From: Azophilus sp965116165 | GTDB taxonomy: Bacteria; Pseudomonadota; Gammaproteobacteria; Pseudomonadales; Azotimanducaceae | Direction: 5' to 3' | NCBI GenBank assembly: GCA_965116165.1 | Contig: OZ220484.1 | Span: 2,356,001-2,420,000 of the forward strand | Length of the DNA: 64,000 nt | Part shown: in pieces, positions 54,231 through 62,850 of the stretch | Layout of the letters: each line of letters opens with the position of its first letter | Numbering within the stretch: position 1 is the stretch's first letter | Program-made: the position numbers and the translations under genes | Notes under the pieces: generated by a model | What the model saw: the letters and a program-made list of their open reading frames with translations, nothing else | Database searches by the model: none | Told to the model about the DNA's origin: nothing

Positions 54231-54833
54231 TTGAATCCGTGGAATTTTGTGCGTCTGATGGTGCGCCCGGCAGACGCCTGCGAGAGCCTTGCGGCCACCG
54301 CTCCCGAACCCCATGAGGTATTTTTCCGACTGGTGCTGCCCCTCAGCATCCTGCCGCCGCTGCTCGCCTATCTGGGTGGCGCCGGTTTCGGTTGGCGGCT
54401 CGGTGGTGGGACGCCGCTTTATATCTCCTCCGGTGGTTTGGCGCTGATTAGTTTGGGATATTTTTTCGCCCTGGTGGCCGGCTTTCTCAGTATGTCCCTG
54501 GTGGCCTACTGGATGGCGGGCACCTATGGCGCAAGGCGTGAATTCGGGGCGCATCTGGCGTTTGTTGCCCTGATTGGCATGCCGGTCGTTCTGGCGAGCG
54601 TCGCGCATCTTGTCCCGCACGCATTCGTCAACATGATTGTGTTGATACCGGCTCTGATTTGGAGCCTGTACCTCCTATACCGTTGCCTGCCGCCGGTTCT
54701 CGGCACCTCGCCGGAACGCGGGGTGCTCATGGCTTCTTCGCTGGTCGCCTACTTGCTGGTGGCCTTTGTCAGCCTGCTCGGCATCACGGTGGTGCTTTGG
54801 AGCGGTGGCATTGGGCCGGTGTTGGGGGTGTGA
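54231..54833 (+). CDS. YIP1-family integral membrane protein
   Basis: About 200 residues from TTG 54231 (MNPWNFVRLMVRPADACESL). Five predicted helices: LVLPLSILPPLLAYLGGAGF, IISSGG-adjacent LALISLGYFFALVAGFLSMS, HLAFVALIGMPVVLASVAHL, NMIVLIPALIWSLYLLY, and SSLVAYLLVAFVSLLGITVV. The N-terminal NPWNFV-RPxDAxESLAA pattern is typical of bacterial YIP1/DUF1282 proteins. Function unknown. The stop overlaps the ccoN start, so it may be co-expressed with the oxidase. Confidence 0.75.
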   Translation: MNPWNFVRLMVRPADACESLAATAPEPHEVFFRLVLPLSILPPLLAYLGGAGFGWRLGGGTPLYISSGGLALISLGYFFALVAGFLSMSLVAYWMAGTYGARREFGAHLAFVALIGMPVVLASVAHLVPHAFVNMIVLIPALIWSLYLLYRCLPPVLGTSPERGVLMASSLVAYLLVAFVSLLGITVVLWSGGIGPVLGV

Positions 54834-56257
54834 TGTCCGCGGGAGAGCGCTATTGCGACCGCGTGGCGGCATGGCTCACGGGCTTCGCGATACTGTGGTC
54901 GCTGCTTGGCATGGCGGCCGGTGTCTATGTCGCCGCCGAATTGGTTTGGCCGACCATCGACTTCGAGCGCGAGTGGCTGAGCTACGGCCGGCTCCGCAAT
55001 CTGCATACCAATGCCGTGATTTTCGGTTTCGGGGTTTCCGCGCTGATGGCCACCGCCTTCTACAGTGTGCAGCGCACCTGCCATGTGCCGCTATTCGCGC
55101 CGCGGCTCGCCTGGTTCAGCGCCCTGGCCTGGCAGGTGGGGGTTTTGGCCGGGGGCATCTCCCTTTTGGCCGGTTGGAACGGGGGCAAGGAATACGCCGA
55201 GCTGGAGTGGCCGTTCGACATCGCCATCGCCGTGGTTTGGGTCTCTTTCGCGGTGGTTTTCTTCGGCACCATTGCCAGGCGCCGCATCGGGCCCATCTAT
55301 GTGTCCAATTGGTTCTACGGTGCGCTCATCATCGTTATCGCCATGTTGCATATCGTCAACAGTCTGGCGGTTCCCGTTAGCTGGTCGAAATCCTATTCGC
55401 TGTTCGCCGGTGCCCAGGATGCCGTGGTGCAATGGTGGTATGGGCACAATGCGGTGGGTTTTCTGCTCACCGGCGGTTTCCTCGGCATGCTCTACTACTT
55501 TCTGCCCAAGCACGCCGACCGGCCGATCTGGAGCTATCGACTGTCGATCGTTGCGTTTTGGGCGTTCACCTACAGCTATATTTGGGCCGGGCCGCATCAT
55601 CTGCACTACAACGCCGTGCCGGAATGGGTGCAGTCGCTCGGTATGGTGATGAGCCTCGTGTTGCTGGCTCCGTCCTGGGCGACGATGGTGAACGGCGTGA
55701 TGACCGTGGCGGGCGCCTGGCGGAAACTGCGCACGGACCCGGCCCTGAAGTTTATTGTACTGTCGCTGGCCTTTTATGGACTCGCCACCTTTGAAGGGCC
55801 GATGATGTCGATCAAGAGCGTCAATGTCGTCAGCCACTTTACCGACTGGACCATCGGCCATGTCCACTCCGGAGCGCTCGGCTGGAACGCCCTGATTACC
55901 TTTGGCACCTTTTACTTCCTGGTGCCGCGACTGGTGGGCGCCGAACTCCACAGCAACCGCCTGGCGAGCTGGCATTTTTGGCTGGCGCTTGCGGGTGTCA
56001 TGCTCTATGTGTTGGCGATGTGGGGTGCGGGTGTCTCCCAAGGCCTGTTGTGGCTGAGCATCGATGAAATCGGCGAACTGAACTACAGCTTCAAGGACAT
56101 CATGGCGAGCATGGCGCCATATTACGCGCTGCGCTTGGTGGCCGGGCTCGTGTTTCTCTCGGGTGCGGTGCTCATGGCGTACAACCTGGGGATGACCGTC
56201 AAGGGCCGGAGCATCGTCCGGGTCGCGCCGCCGCGCCTTGACGGGGGCAGGGCATGA
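54833..56257 (+). CDS. ccoN: cbb3-type cytochrome c oxidase subunit I (CcoN)
   Basis: 474 residues with about 12 membrane helices. Catalytic heme-copper subunit: heme and CuB histidines in LRNLHTNAVIFGF, VQWWYGHNAVGFLLTGGFLG, YIWAGPHHLHYNAVPEW and FTDWTIGHVHSGALGWNALI. It reduces O2 at high affinity. ATG 54833 overlaps the YIP1 stop (TGATG). Confidence 0.97.
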   Translation: MSAGERYCDRVAAWLTGFAILWSLLGMAAGVYVAAELVWPTIDFEREWLSYGRLRNLHTNAVIFGFGVSALMATAFYSVQRTCHVPLFAPRLAWFSALAWQVGVLAGGISLLAGWNGGKEYAELEWPFDIAIAVVWVSFAVVFFGTIARRRIGPIYVSNWFYGALIIVIAMLHIVNSLAVPVSWSKSYSLFAGAQDAVVQWWYGHNAVGFLLTGGFLGMLYYFLPKHADRPIWSYRLSIVAFWAFTYSYIWAGPHHLHYNAVPEWVQSLGMVMSLVLLAPSWATMVNGVMTVAGAWRKLRTDPALKFIVLSLAFYGLATFEGPMMSIKSVNVVSHFTDWTIGHVHSGALGWNALITFGTFYFLVPRLVGAELHSNRLASWHFWLALAGVMLYVLAMWGAGVSQGLLWLSIDEIGELNYSFKDIMASMAPYYALRLVAGLVFLSGAVLMAYNLGMTVKGRSIVRVAPPRLDGGRA

Positions 56258-56862
56258 AAGCCGTCGATTTACACCGCAAGCTCGAGCGCCACAGCGGTTG
56301 GCTGATTTTCGGCATCCTCTTTGTATCGGCCATTGGCGGCTTGGTGCAGGTGCTGCCCAGCGTGCTCGACGACAGCCTTGCAACCCCGGCACCGGATGCG
56401 GTGCCCTATGGGCCGGCGGAACTGACTGGCCGCGATATCTATATACGGGAAAGCTGCGGTGTTTGCCATTCGCAGCAGGTGCGTCCGCTGCTCGCCGAGG
56501 TACGGCGCTACGGCCCCTTTTCGAGAGCGGAGGAATTCGCCTTCGACCGGCCTTTCCTGTGGGGGTCGAAGCGCACGGGCCCCGACCTGCACCGGATCGG
56601 CGGCAAATATTCAGACCTGTGGCACCGGGTGCACCTGCTCGACCCGCGCGCTGTGGTGCCCGACTCCATCATGCCCGGTTATCCCTGGCTTGCGGAGCGC
56701 GCGGCCGATGCCGACGGTTCCATTCGGGCGAAGATGCGGGCGCTGCGCGGGCTTGGGCATCCCTATACCGATGCGGACATTGAGGCCGCGCCGGATGCAT
56801 TGCGGGGCCTAGCGGAAGTCGATGCGCTGGTCGCCTATCTGCAAAGTCTAAGGAACCTCTGA
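56254..56862 (+). CDS. ccoO: cbb3 oxidase mono-heme subunit CcoO
   Basis: 202 residues. N-terminal membrane helix (LIFGILFVSAIGGLVQVLP), one heme c site CGVCH (68-72) and axial Met in VPDSIMPGYPWL. It passes electrons to CcoN. Its last codons and stop lie inside dispersed repeat R1 (copy C), so the present C-terminus (QSLRNL) may not be the original. Confidence 0.96.
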   Translation: MKAVDLHRKLERHSGWLIFGILFVSAIGGLVQVLPSVLDDSLATPAPDAVPYGPAELTGRDIYIRESCGVCHSQQVRPLLAEVRRYGPFSRAEEFAFDRPFLWGSKRTGPDLHRIGGKYSDLWHRVHLLDPRAVVPDSIMPGYPWLAERAADADGSIRAKMRALRGLGHPYTDADIEAAPDALRGLAEVDALVAYLQSLRNL

Positions 56863-56874
56863 TTAATCCTGTAG
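56852..56874. repeat. Dispersed repeat R1, copy C
   Basis: Begins GGAACCTCTGATTAATCC. It overlaps the last two codons and the stop of ccoO. Confidence 0.85.
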
Positions 56875-56905
56875 TCGCGACATCTTTCGGTTTGGGGGTC
56901 ATGCG

Positions 56906-57049
56906 ATGACTTGGTTGCTGTTTGCGGGCGACATGCTCGTGATGGCCTTCATGGCGGGATTGGCGGTTTGGGCGCTGTGGGGCTCTTCGGACGAGGCCGT
57001 CGAAAGAACAGCCGGCATTCCTTTGGACGACGAGCGGCAGGATGCCTGA
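56906..57049 (+). CDS. ccoQ: cbb3 oxidase small subunit (CcoQ-like)
   Basis: 47 residues, too short for standard ORF lists: one membrane helix (MLVMAFMAGLAVWALWG) and the typical C-terminal GIPLDDERQ tail. It sits between ccoO and ccoP; its stop overlaps the ccoP ATG. Confidence 0.75.
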   Translation: MTWLLFAGDMLVMAFMAGLAVWALWGSSDEAVERTAGIPLDDERQDA

Positions 57050-57920
57050 ATTGCCGAGCGAATTTTGGAGCGGTTGGGTTCTAACGCTCACCCTGGCGAG
57101 CCTTGCGGGTTTGGTCTGGTTGGTTTTCAGCCTGTATTTCGGCGGTGGGCGGGATGAGCACGAGCCCAGCCCGGTTTGGGATGGCAATCTGCGGGAAGGC
57201 GAGCATCCCGCGCCGCTCTGGTGGTTCTGGCTGATATTCGCATCGTTGGTGGTCTCCGTTGTCTATTTGCTGCTTTACCCCGGCCTTGGCGCGTTCGGGG
57301 GGGCGCTGGATTGGTCGCAGGGCGGCGAATTGCGCGAGCGCCTTGGCCGCTATGAGACGGAATTTGGGTCAACCCGCCGGTTAATTGCGGAAGCCAACCT
57401 GGAAACGTTGCAGGCCGACCCAAAACTCATGGCCTCGGCGCGGCGGGTGTACAACCGTAACTGCGCCGCCTGTCACGGCTACGATGCCCAGGGCCAGGCC
57501 GACCTGTTCCCCAACCTTCGCGATGCGGATTGGCAATGGGGCGGCGAGCCGGCGCAGGTCGAGTGGTCGATCCGCCACGGACGCCGGGCGGTCATGGTCG
57601 GTTGGTTATCCGTCGTTGGCGAAGAAACGGTGGAGCACCTGACGGATTATGTGCGGGCCCTGCGCCTTGGCGAGTCGTCCGGCCATCCGGGCGCACAGCC
57701 CTACATGCTGTATTGCGGCGCCTGCCACGGGCCGGACGGCACCGGCAATCTCCTTTTGGGCGCGCCGGACCTCACCGACGACGCAAGCCTCTACGGCAAT
57801 TCGCCCCAAGCCATCCGCCACTCCATCGCCCTGGGGCGCAATGGCGAAATGCCGGCCTTCGGCGAGCGGTTGGACGATACGCAGATCCGCTTGTTGGTGG
57901 CCTGGCTGACGGCGGGGTAA
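57042..57920 (+). CDS. ccoP: cbb3 oxidase di-heme subunit CcoP
   Basis: 292 residues. Two N-terminal helices (LTLASLAGLVWLVFSLYF; WFWLIFASLVVSVVYLLLY), then two cytochrome c domains with NCAACHG (141-146) and YCGACHG (224-230) heme sites and Met ligands (VMVGW; GEMPAF). It receives electrons from soluble cytochromes. Completes ccoNOQP; the assembly genes ccoGHIS are not in the window. Confidence 0.96.
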   Translation: MPELPSEFWSGWVLTLTLASLAGLVWLVFSLYFGGGRDEHEPSPVWDGNLREGEHPAPLWWFWLIFASLVVSVVYLLLYPGLGAFGGALDWSQGGELRERLGRYETEFGSTRRLIAEANLETLQADPKLMASARRVYNRNCAACHGYDAQGQADLFPNLRDADWQWGGEPAQVEWSIRHGRRAVMVGWLSVVGEETVEHLTDYVRALRLGESSGHPGAQPYMLYCGACHGPDGTGNLLLGAPDLTDDASLYGNSPQAIRHSIALGRNGEMPAFGERLDDTQIRLLVAWLTAG

Positions 57921-57997
57921 CTATTCGTCAAACGCAAACCCCGCCGCCGGTGGCCGCCGTAGGTTTGGCGCGGCAACCGGGCGGGCGTGACCGGGCT

Positions 57998-59488
57998 ATG
58001 GTTGACGTCGCCGGCCTCTGCTGTCTCGCGAGCTATCTCCTGCTTGCCTGGTACTCCCGCGGTGCCTGGGGGGCACCGGGTCTGGACGGCTTCTTTCTGC
58101 TCCTGGGATGGGCCACCGTGCCCGCGGTCGCCGTTTTCGCGCTGTTCCGGCGTCGCCCGATGAGCCTGCCCGTGGGGCGCCTGTTGCTGTGGGCGGGGCT
58201 TTTTCGTCTTTCCGGTGTAGTCGGCGTACCCCTATTCGAGGACGACTGGTTTCGCTACCTGTGGGATGGCTACCGCTTTGCCGAGGCCGGCACACCCTAC
58301 GGCCAGGCGCCCGCGCAATTCTTCGCCGACCCCGCTGTGCCGGTCGCCTTCCAGCGCATACTGGACCAGATCAACCACCCCGATTTGCCTACGATCTACG
58401 GACCGACCACGCAGCTTGCGTTCCTTCTCTCCCACCTCGTCGCGCCGGGCAGCCCGATACCGCTCCAGATACTCCTGATTGCGGTGGATTTGATGCTGGT
58501 GCGGATGTTGCTCGGCATTGCGCCCAGGCCCTTTGTGCTTCTGTATGCCTGGTGTCCGCTGGTCATCAAGGAGATTGCGTTCACCGTCCACCCGGACGGT
58601 ATCGGCGTTTGCTTTGCCCTGGCGGCGCTACTGCTCGGTGTGGGTGGGCATCCGTTGCGGGCGGCGTTGTGCCTTGCCCTGGCGGTTGGCGCCAAGATAT
58701 TCGCGCTGGTGCTCGTTCCGTTTGTGCTGTTTCCGGTGCGTGCCCGTTGTGCCGGCGAGCCCCTGGCGGCCCGTGGCAAAAGTTCCGTGTCGCTCCGGGG
58801 GGAGGGCAAGGGGCGTGCGCAGGGCCGCGCCTCTGGGGCGAGCGGGGGAAAGGCGAGTGCCGATGGCCCGCGGGTGTTTGCGCCACCGCCGACATTGCGC
58901 ACGGCCGCGTTGGCCGGTCTCGTCTTCCTGTTCACGTTGGGTGGCCTGTATGCGCCGTTCATCGTCCAGGGGGGCAGCGACTTGACGGCGCTTGCGGTCT
59001 TCGCGCGGGAGTGGGAATTCAATGCGGCCCTCTTTGCGCTGATTGCCGTCGTGCTGCCCGCGTCCACCGCCAAGGCGACGCTGGCCCTGGCGTATGTTCT
59101 GGCCATTACCGCCTATTGGTGCCATTGGCGGCGGATGTCGGGAAATGCCACAAGCAGAGCGCAATCATCGTCCGGGGCTGTCGGCGCAAGCCCGCTGACC
59201 GAAGCCCTGCCGCGGGCCGACTGGATTTTTGGGGGCCTATTGCTTGTCTCCCCGGTGATCAACCCCTGGTACGCGCTTTGGTTTCTACCGTTCGCCGCCA
59301 TTTTTCCAAGCGCCTGGGCGTGGACAGCTTCTTGCGCGCTGCTGATTTCCTACATTACCGGTGCCAACCTGGGTACGCTGGAACTCGGCCCGTTTGCGCA
59401 GCCGTGGTGGGTTCGGCCCTTGGAGTTCGGTCTTATTTTTGTGGCTTTTTGCGCCGACTTGGTAAAATCGGATCGATACACCGCCTGA
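57998..59488 (+). CDS. Integral membrane glycosyltransferase (GT87-like)
   Basis: 496 residues from ATG 57998. About ten helices; the segment VPLFEDDWFRYLWDGYRFAE has the acidic pair expected in GT-C type polyprenyl-phosphate-sugar transferases, followed by PDLPTIYGPTTQLAFLL. Two low-complexity inserts interrupt it. The first (near residue 250-300: CAGEPLAARGKSSVSLRGEG, rich in Gly/Arg) contains dispersed repeat R5 in frame. The second is SGNATSRAQSSSGAVGAS. Probable role: adding a sugar to a lipid-linked or outer-membrane glycan. Substrate unknown. Confidence 0.7.
   Translation: MVDVAGLCCLASYLLLAWYSRGAWGAPGLDGFFLLLGWATVPAVAVFALFRRRPMSLPVGRLLLWAGLFRLSGVVGVPLFEDDWFRYLWDGYRFAEAGTPYGQAPAQFFADPAVPVAFQRILDQINHPDLPTIYGPTTQLAFLLSHLVAPGSPIPLQILLIAVDLMLVRMLLGIAPRPFVLLYAWCPLVIKEIAFTVHPDGIGVCFALAALLLGVGGHPLRAALCLALAVGAKIFALVLVPFVLFPVRARCAGEPLAARGKSSVSLRGEGKGRAQGRASGASGGKASADGPRVFAPPPTLRTAALAGLVFLFTLGGLYAPFIVQGGSDLTALAVFAREWEFNAALFALIAVVLPASTAKATLALAYVLAITAYWCHWRRMSGNATSRAQSSSGAVGASPLTEALPRADWIFGGLLLVSPVINPWYALWFLPFAAIFPSAWAWTASCALLISYITGANLGTLELGPFAQPWWVRPLEFGLIFVAFCADLVKSDRYTA
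58763..58812. repeat. Dispersed repeat R5, copy 3, inside the glycosyltransferase gene
   Basis: CTGGCGGCCCGTGGCAAAAG then TTCCGTGTCGCTCC and GGGGGGAGGG, closely matching 42551-42596. It is read in frame and adds a basic insert to the protein. Confidence 0.7.
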
Positions 59489-59607
59489 ATTTGCATTGCC
59501 GATGGAGAAAGGTGCACAATTCACGATTCAACAGGCTGCTTTGCGCGGTCGCGGCTTTATTGGACGAGGCGTCCGCCCGTCCGTTCTAGAAACGAGGAGA
59601 AAACATT

Positions 59608-59982
59608 ATGGTTGGAAAAAGCTGTATGGGGCCAACTCGCTTGGCTGGTGCCGTGCTGGCCGGGCTACTGCTGGTCTCACCCACCGCATTCGGCTCCGGG
59701 TCCATGGGCGGTGGCACCGGCGGCGTGAACCAATACGGGCAGATTTATCAGCAGGGCAAGATAGTTTTTTTCGGCAAGCTTGCCTGTGCCCGGCCCGAAT
59801 GTCCGATCAAGCGTGACCGGGTCAACGCCGGTTTGGCCGCGGACATCGTCGCCAGTATTCGCGGAGCATCCGGTATTCGGCTGGAGGAGTCGCCGCACGA
59901 CGCCGCGGTCGACGCGCTCAGTGCCGACGAGCGGGAAAAAATACAGTACTACTTGAGCCGTCGCTTCGGCATCAAGAGTTAA
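59608..59982 (+). CDS. Small secreted protein with a Cys pair
   Basis: 124 residues. Signal peptide (AGAVLAGLLLVSPTAFG), Gly-rich stretch, then FGKLACARPECPIKRDRV with two cysteines six apart and SADEREKIQYYLSRRF near the end. Strong RBS (GAGGAG). Unrecognised; clustered with an outer-membrane protein and glycosyltransferases, so an envelope role is plausible. Confidence 0.7.
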   Translation: MVGKSCMGPTRLAGAVLAGLLLVSPTAFGSGSMGGGTGGVNQYGQIYQQGKIVFFGKLACARPECPIKRDRVNAGLAADIVASIRGASGIRLEESPHDAAVDALSADEREKIQYYLSRRFGIKS

Positions 59983-60016
59983 GACACCAACGCAAATAAT
60001 TCTTCAGGAGAGACCA

Positions 60017-60895
60017 ATGAAATTTCTAGCAAAGGCCCTGCTTGCCCTGGCCGTGCCACTGACTGCCTGGGGCGGGGGCTCGCCCTGGCTGCCCGTACCC
60101 AAATCCGGTGACATCGGCGTCACCTATGTTTCCCAGTCGGCCGACGATTTTTGGCGTGGTCCCGAAGGAAATGCCAAGGGTCCGCTGCCCTTCGGCGGCC
60201 TCGACCAAGAAACCTTTTGGTTTCAAGGAACCTATGGGTTGTCCGACTCCCTGGCCCTGGATTTCGAAATCGGCACCTCGGAGACGAAACCCGACAACAG
60301 CCCGCCCCCCAAGAGCGACGGTCGAACGGATCTTTCCCTCGGCCTCACCTGGCGGTTGGTTGACGAGTACGTCAACGAACAAGGGCTGCCGAGTGTCGCC
60401 GTTCGCGGTGCCCTGGTTGTTGCCGGCAGCTACGATGTCGGCCTGCCAACCGCCATCGGCGACGGCGCGGACGGTTTCGATGCCTCGATTATCGTGGGCA
60501 AGATCTTTGCCGAGCGGGTCGGGTTCTCGGGCGAGGTCGGCATCCGCAATAGGGATAGCGGTGTGCCGGACAGCACCTTCGTGAACTTGAACGCCTATCT
60601 GTTGCTGTCGTCGCGCCTGGTGCTCGAAGGGCAGTTTCACACCACATCATCCAACGGCGACCTCAACATCTGCGGCCCCTGCGGCCCGCCCTCGCCGCCC
60701 GGCGCGGCGGAAAATTTCCCGTTGGTTGACGAGGAAATGGAGCGCATCATGGTGGGTGCGACGGTTAACCTGACCAATCAGTTCAGCACCGGATTCAAGT
60801 GGTACAGCGTGCTCGACGGTCGCAACACCGGCGAGTTCGACGCTTGGGCGATCAGCGCCAACTATACCTTCGACCTGTATGGGCTGGGTCGGTAG
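60017..60895 (+). CDS. Outer-membrane beta-barrel protein (transporter-like)
   Basis: 292 residues. Signal peptide (FLAKALLALAVPLTAWG), then alternating beta strands (GDIGVTYVSQSADDFWRG, TFWFQGTYGLSDSLALDFEI) and C-terminal aromatic-ended strand AISANYTFDLYGLGR. It resembles the phenol MetA-pathway / outer-membrane transporter-like barrel proteins. Substrate unknown. RBS AGGAGAG before ATG. Follows the small secreted protein by 34 bases. Confidence 0.75.
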   Translation: MKFLAKALLALAVPLTAWGGGSPWLPVPKSGDIGVTYVSQSADDFWRGPEGNAKGPLPFGGLDQETFWFQGTYGLSDSLALDFEIGTSETKPDNSPPPKSDGRTDLSLGLTWRLVDEYVNEQGLPSVAVRGALVVAGSYDVGLPTAIGDGADGFDASIIVGKIFAERVGFSGEVGIRNRDSGVPDSTFVNLNAYLLLSSRLVLEGQFHTTSSNGDLNICGPCGPPSPPGAAENFPLVDEEMERIMVGATVNLTNQFSTGFKWYSVLDGRNTGEFDAWAISANYTFDLYGLGR

Positions 60896-60970
60896 GGTCC
60901 GATAGACCGTATCGCGGTGTTTCCGCCACTTGGGGCGAAGGCATGTGCGACATGGCGCCCGAGGCGCGAC

Positions 60971-61687
60971 ATGTATCGGGGAATGACTGTTGGCGCCGTG
61001 ATTCCGGCGCTGAACGAGGAAGCTTCCATCGGCCTCGTGGTCGGCGATTTGTTGGCGCTCCGCCACGAGGGTGTCGCTGTTGTTGACGATGTGATGGTCT
61101 GCGACAACGGTTCCACCGACGCCACCGCCGCAAAGGCCGTCGCGGCGGGCGCGAGGGTGGTCGCCGAAGAGCGGCCCGGCTACGGTGCCGCGTGCCTTGC
61201 CGGCATTGCGGCGCTGGGGTCGCCCGATGTTGTGCTGTTCACCGATGGCGACCACGCATTCCATGCCGGGCAGGCCACCCGCCTCTTGGACCGCATTGCC
61301 GCCGGTGCCGACCTCGTGATTGGGTCGCGGACCCTTGGCCATCGGGAAGTGGGTTCGCTGACCCGCAGTCAGCGGGCGGGCAACGTGGTCGCGACGCTCT
61401 TGATTCGCTTGCTGTGGGGTCGGCGCGCCACCGATCTGGGCCCCTACCGCGCCATCCGCCACGAGGCATTGACGCGCCTGGACATGGCCGACCGGGCATT
61501 CGGCTGGACGGTGGAGATGCAGGTCAAGGCAATTCAGCGCGGGCTCGTTACCGAAGAAGTCGCGGTGGACACCCGCGAACGCATTGGCCAGTCCAAGATC
61601 AGCGGTACCCTGAGTGGCTCGATTGGCGCGGGGGTCGGTATCCTGTCAACTATTGCGAAACTGCGCTGGCGACAGTTGTTTGGCTGA
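60971..61687 (+). CDS. Family 2 glycosyltransferase
   Basis: 238 residues from ATG 60971 with GAGG six bases upstream. GT-A fold: VGAVIPALNEEASIGLVVGD, DDVMVCDNGSTDATAAKAVA, and the metal-binding FTDGDHAF and GSRTLGHRE. The C-terminal VDTRERIGQSKISGTLSGSI is typical of dolichol/undecaprenyl-phosphate mannose synthase-type enzymes. It may supply the lipid-linked sugar for the GT87-like protein upstream. Confidence 0.85.
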   Translation: MYRGMTVGAVIPALNEEASIGLVVGDLLALRHEGVAVVDDVMVCDNGSTDATAAKAVAAGARVVAEERPGYGAACLAGIAALGSPDVVLFTDGDHAFHAGQATRLLDRIAAGADLVIGSRTLGHREVGSLTRSQRAGNVVATLLIRLLWGRRATDLGPYRAIRHEALTRLDMADRAFGWTVEMQVKAIQRGLVTEEVAVDTRERIGQSKISGTLSGSIGAGVGILSTIAKLRWRQLFG

Positions 61688-61724
61688 CAAATTTCGCACA
61701 CATCGAATCCATGGAGGTCATTGC

Positions 61725-62561
61725 ATGACATCGAACTTTTCCCTCGTCCGTGTTTATTGGCTCGCAATTGCTTTCTGTATCGGCCTTGTTCCCGGGGCGC
61801 AGGCGGCGCAGCGACCGGAACTCATTCCGATGTGGAAGGCGAGCGACGAATCAAACACCGCCGCCATCGACCATTCGCCTTGGCAGGAACTCCTGGACAC
61901 CTATCTGGTGGCGGACCATCCCACGGGCATCAGCCGTTTCGACTACGCGGCGCTGAAGGCGAGTGCGGAGGATACGGCAAAACTGAGGGGATATCTGACC
62001 GGCCTTGCAAAACTTGATCCACGCGCCTACTCCTCGACGGAGCAGAAGGCCTATTGGATCAACCTGTACAACGCCTTGACTGTATTCGTCATTGTGCCGA
62101 GGTTCCCGGTGGATTCCATCAAAGACATCAAGAGCGGCATCATCGACTTCGGACCCTGGAACCTGGAACTGCTACCCGTGGCGGGTGAGCCGTTGACATT
62201 GAATCAGATCGAGCACGGCATTCTACGACCCATATGGGCCGACCCGCGCATCCACTATGCCGTCAACTGCGCGAGCCTCGGCTGCCCCAATCTTGCCGCC
62301 GAAGCCTACCGCGCCGACAATATCGAGCGGCTTCTCGAACAGGGCGCGAGGGATTACATCAACCATCCCAGGGGTGTGCGGGTTGTTGACGACGAACTGC
62401 TGATCTCCAGTATCTACGAGTGGTTCAAAATCGATTTTGGCGACAGCGACGATGGCGTGTTGGCGCACTTGCAGCGCTATGCGGACGAGCGCACGGCGGC
62501 GCTGCTCGAGGGGCGCGACGGTTTCGACGACGACTACGATTGGTCGATCAATGCGCCTTAG
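61725..62561 (+). CDS. DUF547 protein, secreted
   Basis: 278 residues. Signal peptide (LAIAFCIGLVPGAQA), then DUF547 features: WQELLDTYLVADHPTGISRF-DYAAL, KAYWINLYNALTVFVIV, and HYAVNCASLGCPNLAAEAYR. DUF547 resembles a permuted papain-like fold; biochemical role is unknown. RBS GGAGG before ATG 61725. Last gene of the envelope cluster. Confidence 0.85.
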   Translation: MTSNFSLVRVYWLAIAFCIGLVPGAQAAQRPELIPMWKASDESNTAAIDHSPWQELLDTYLVADHPTGISRFDYAALKASAEDTAKLRGYLTGLAKLDPRAYSSTEQKAYWINLYNALTVFVIVPRFPVDSIKDIKSGIIDFGPWNLELLPVAGEPLTLNQIEHGILRPIWADPRIHYAVNCASLGCPNLAAEAYRADNIERLLEQGARDYINHPRGVRVVDDELLISSIYEWFKIDFGDSDDGVLAHLQRYADERTAALLEGRDGFDDDYDWSINAP

Positions 62562-62580
62562 CCCGGCCTATTCGTGAATG

Positions 62581-62665
62581 AACGTTTTGAATGACGATGC
62601 ATCCGTCCGACTGCGTTGCTCGTCGCTCAAATAGGCTTGATATTCCCGTGCCTTGCCGGCCGCAG
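62581..62665. repeat. Dispersed repeat R2, copy 2
   Basis: Contains TGACGATGCATCCG and TTGCTCGTCGCTCAAATAGG, a diverged match to 53587-53662. Confidence 0.6.
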
Positions 62666-62738
62666 TTTTTTAGGGAGTTAATCGATGGGTTGATCGAAGC
62701 CCGCATGTGGTAATTCCCAGCCGCTACATCCTCGACAT

Positions 62739-62773
62739 TGGTGGTATGTCAACCCATGTGTATATAAGCCCCT
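62739..62773. repeat. Dispersed repeat R3, copy 2
   Basis: ATGTCAACCCATGTGTATAT and AAGCCCCT, matching 23617-23650. Confidence 0.7.
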
Positions 62774-62850
62774 TTTTCCCCCGCCCCTTGGTGCGCTGCT
62801 GGACTTTTGCGCGGGCTGTTAATCCGCCCCCCGAATGCGCCGGGACGGAA

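Larger units (their letters stand above)
62562..62850. other. Intergenic region with two dispersed repeats
   Basis: 289 bp between convergent DUF547 and sspB genes. It contains R2 copy 2 and R3 copy 2; nothing coding. Confidence 0.6.

Noticed and set aside
55091..56392. Minus-strand open frame opposite ccoN
   Set aside because: Shadow of ccoN, whose heme-ligand motifs are certain.
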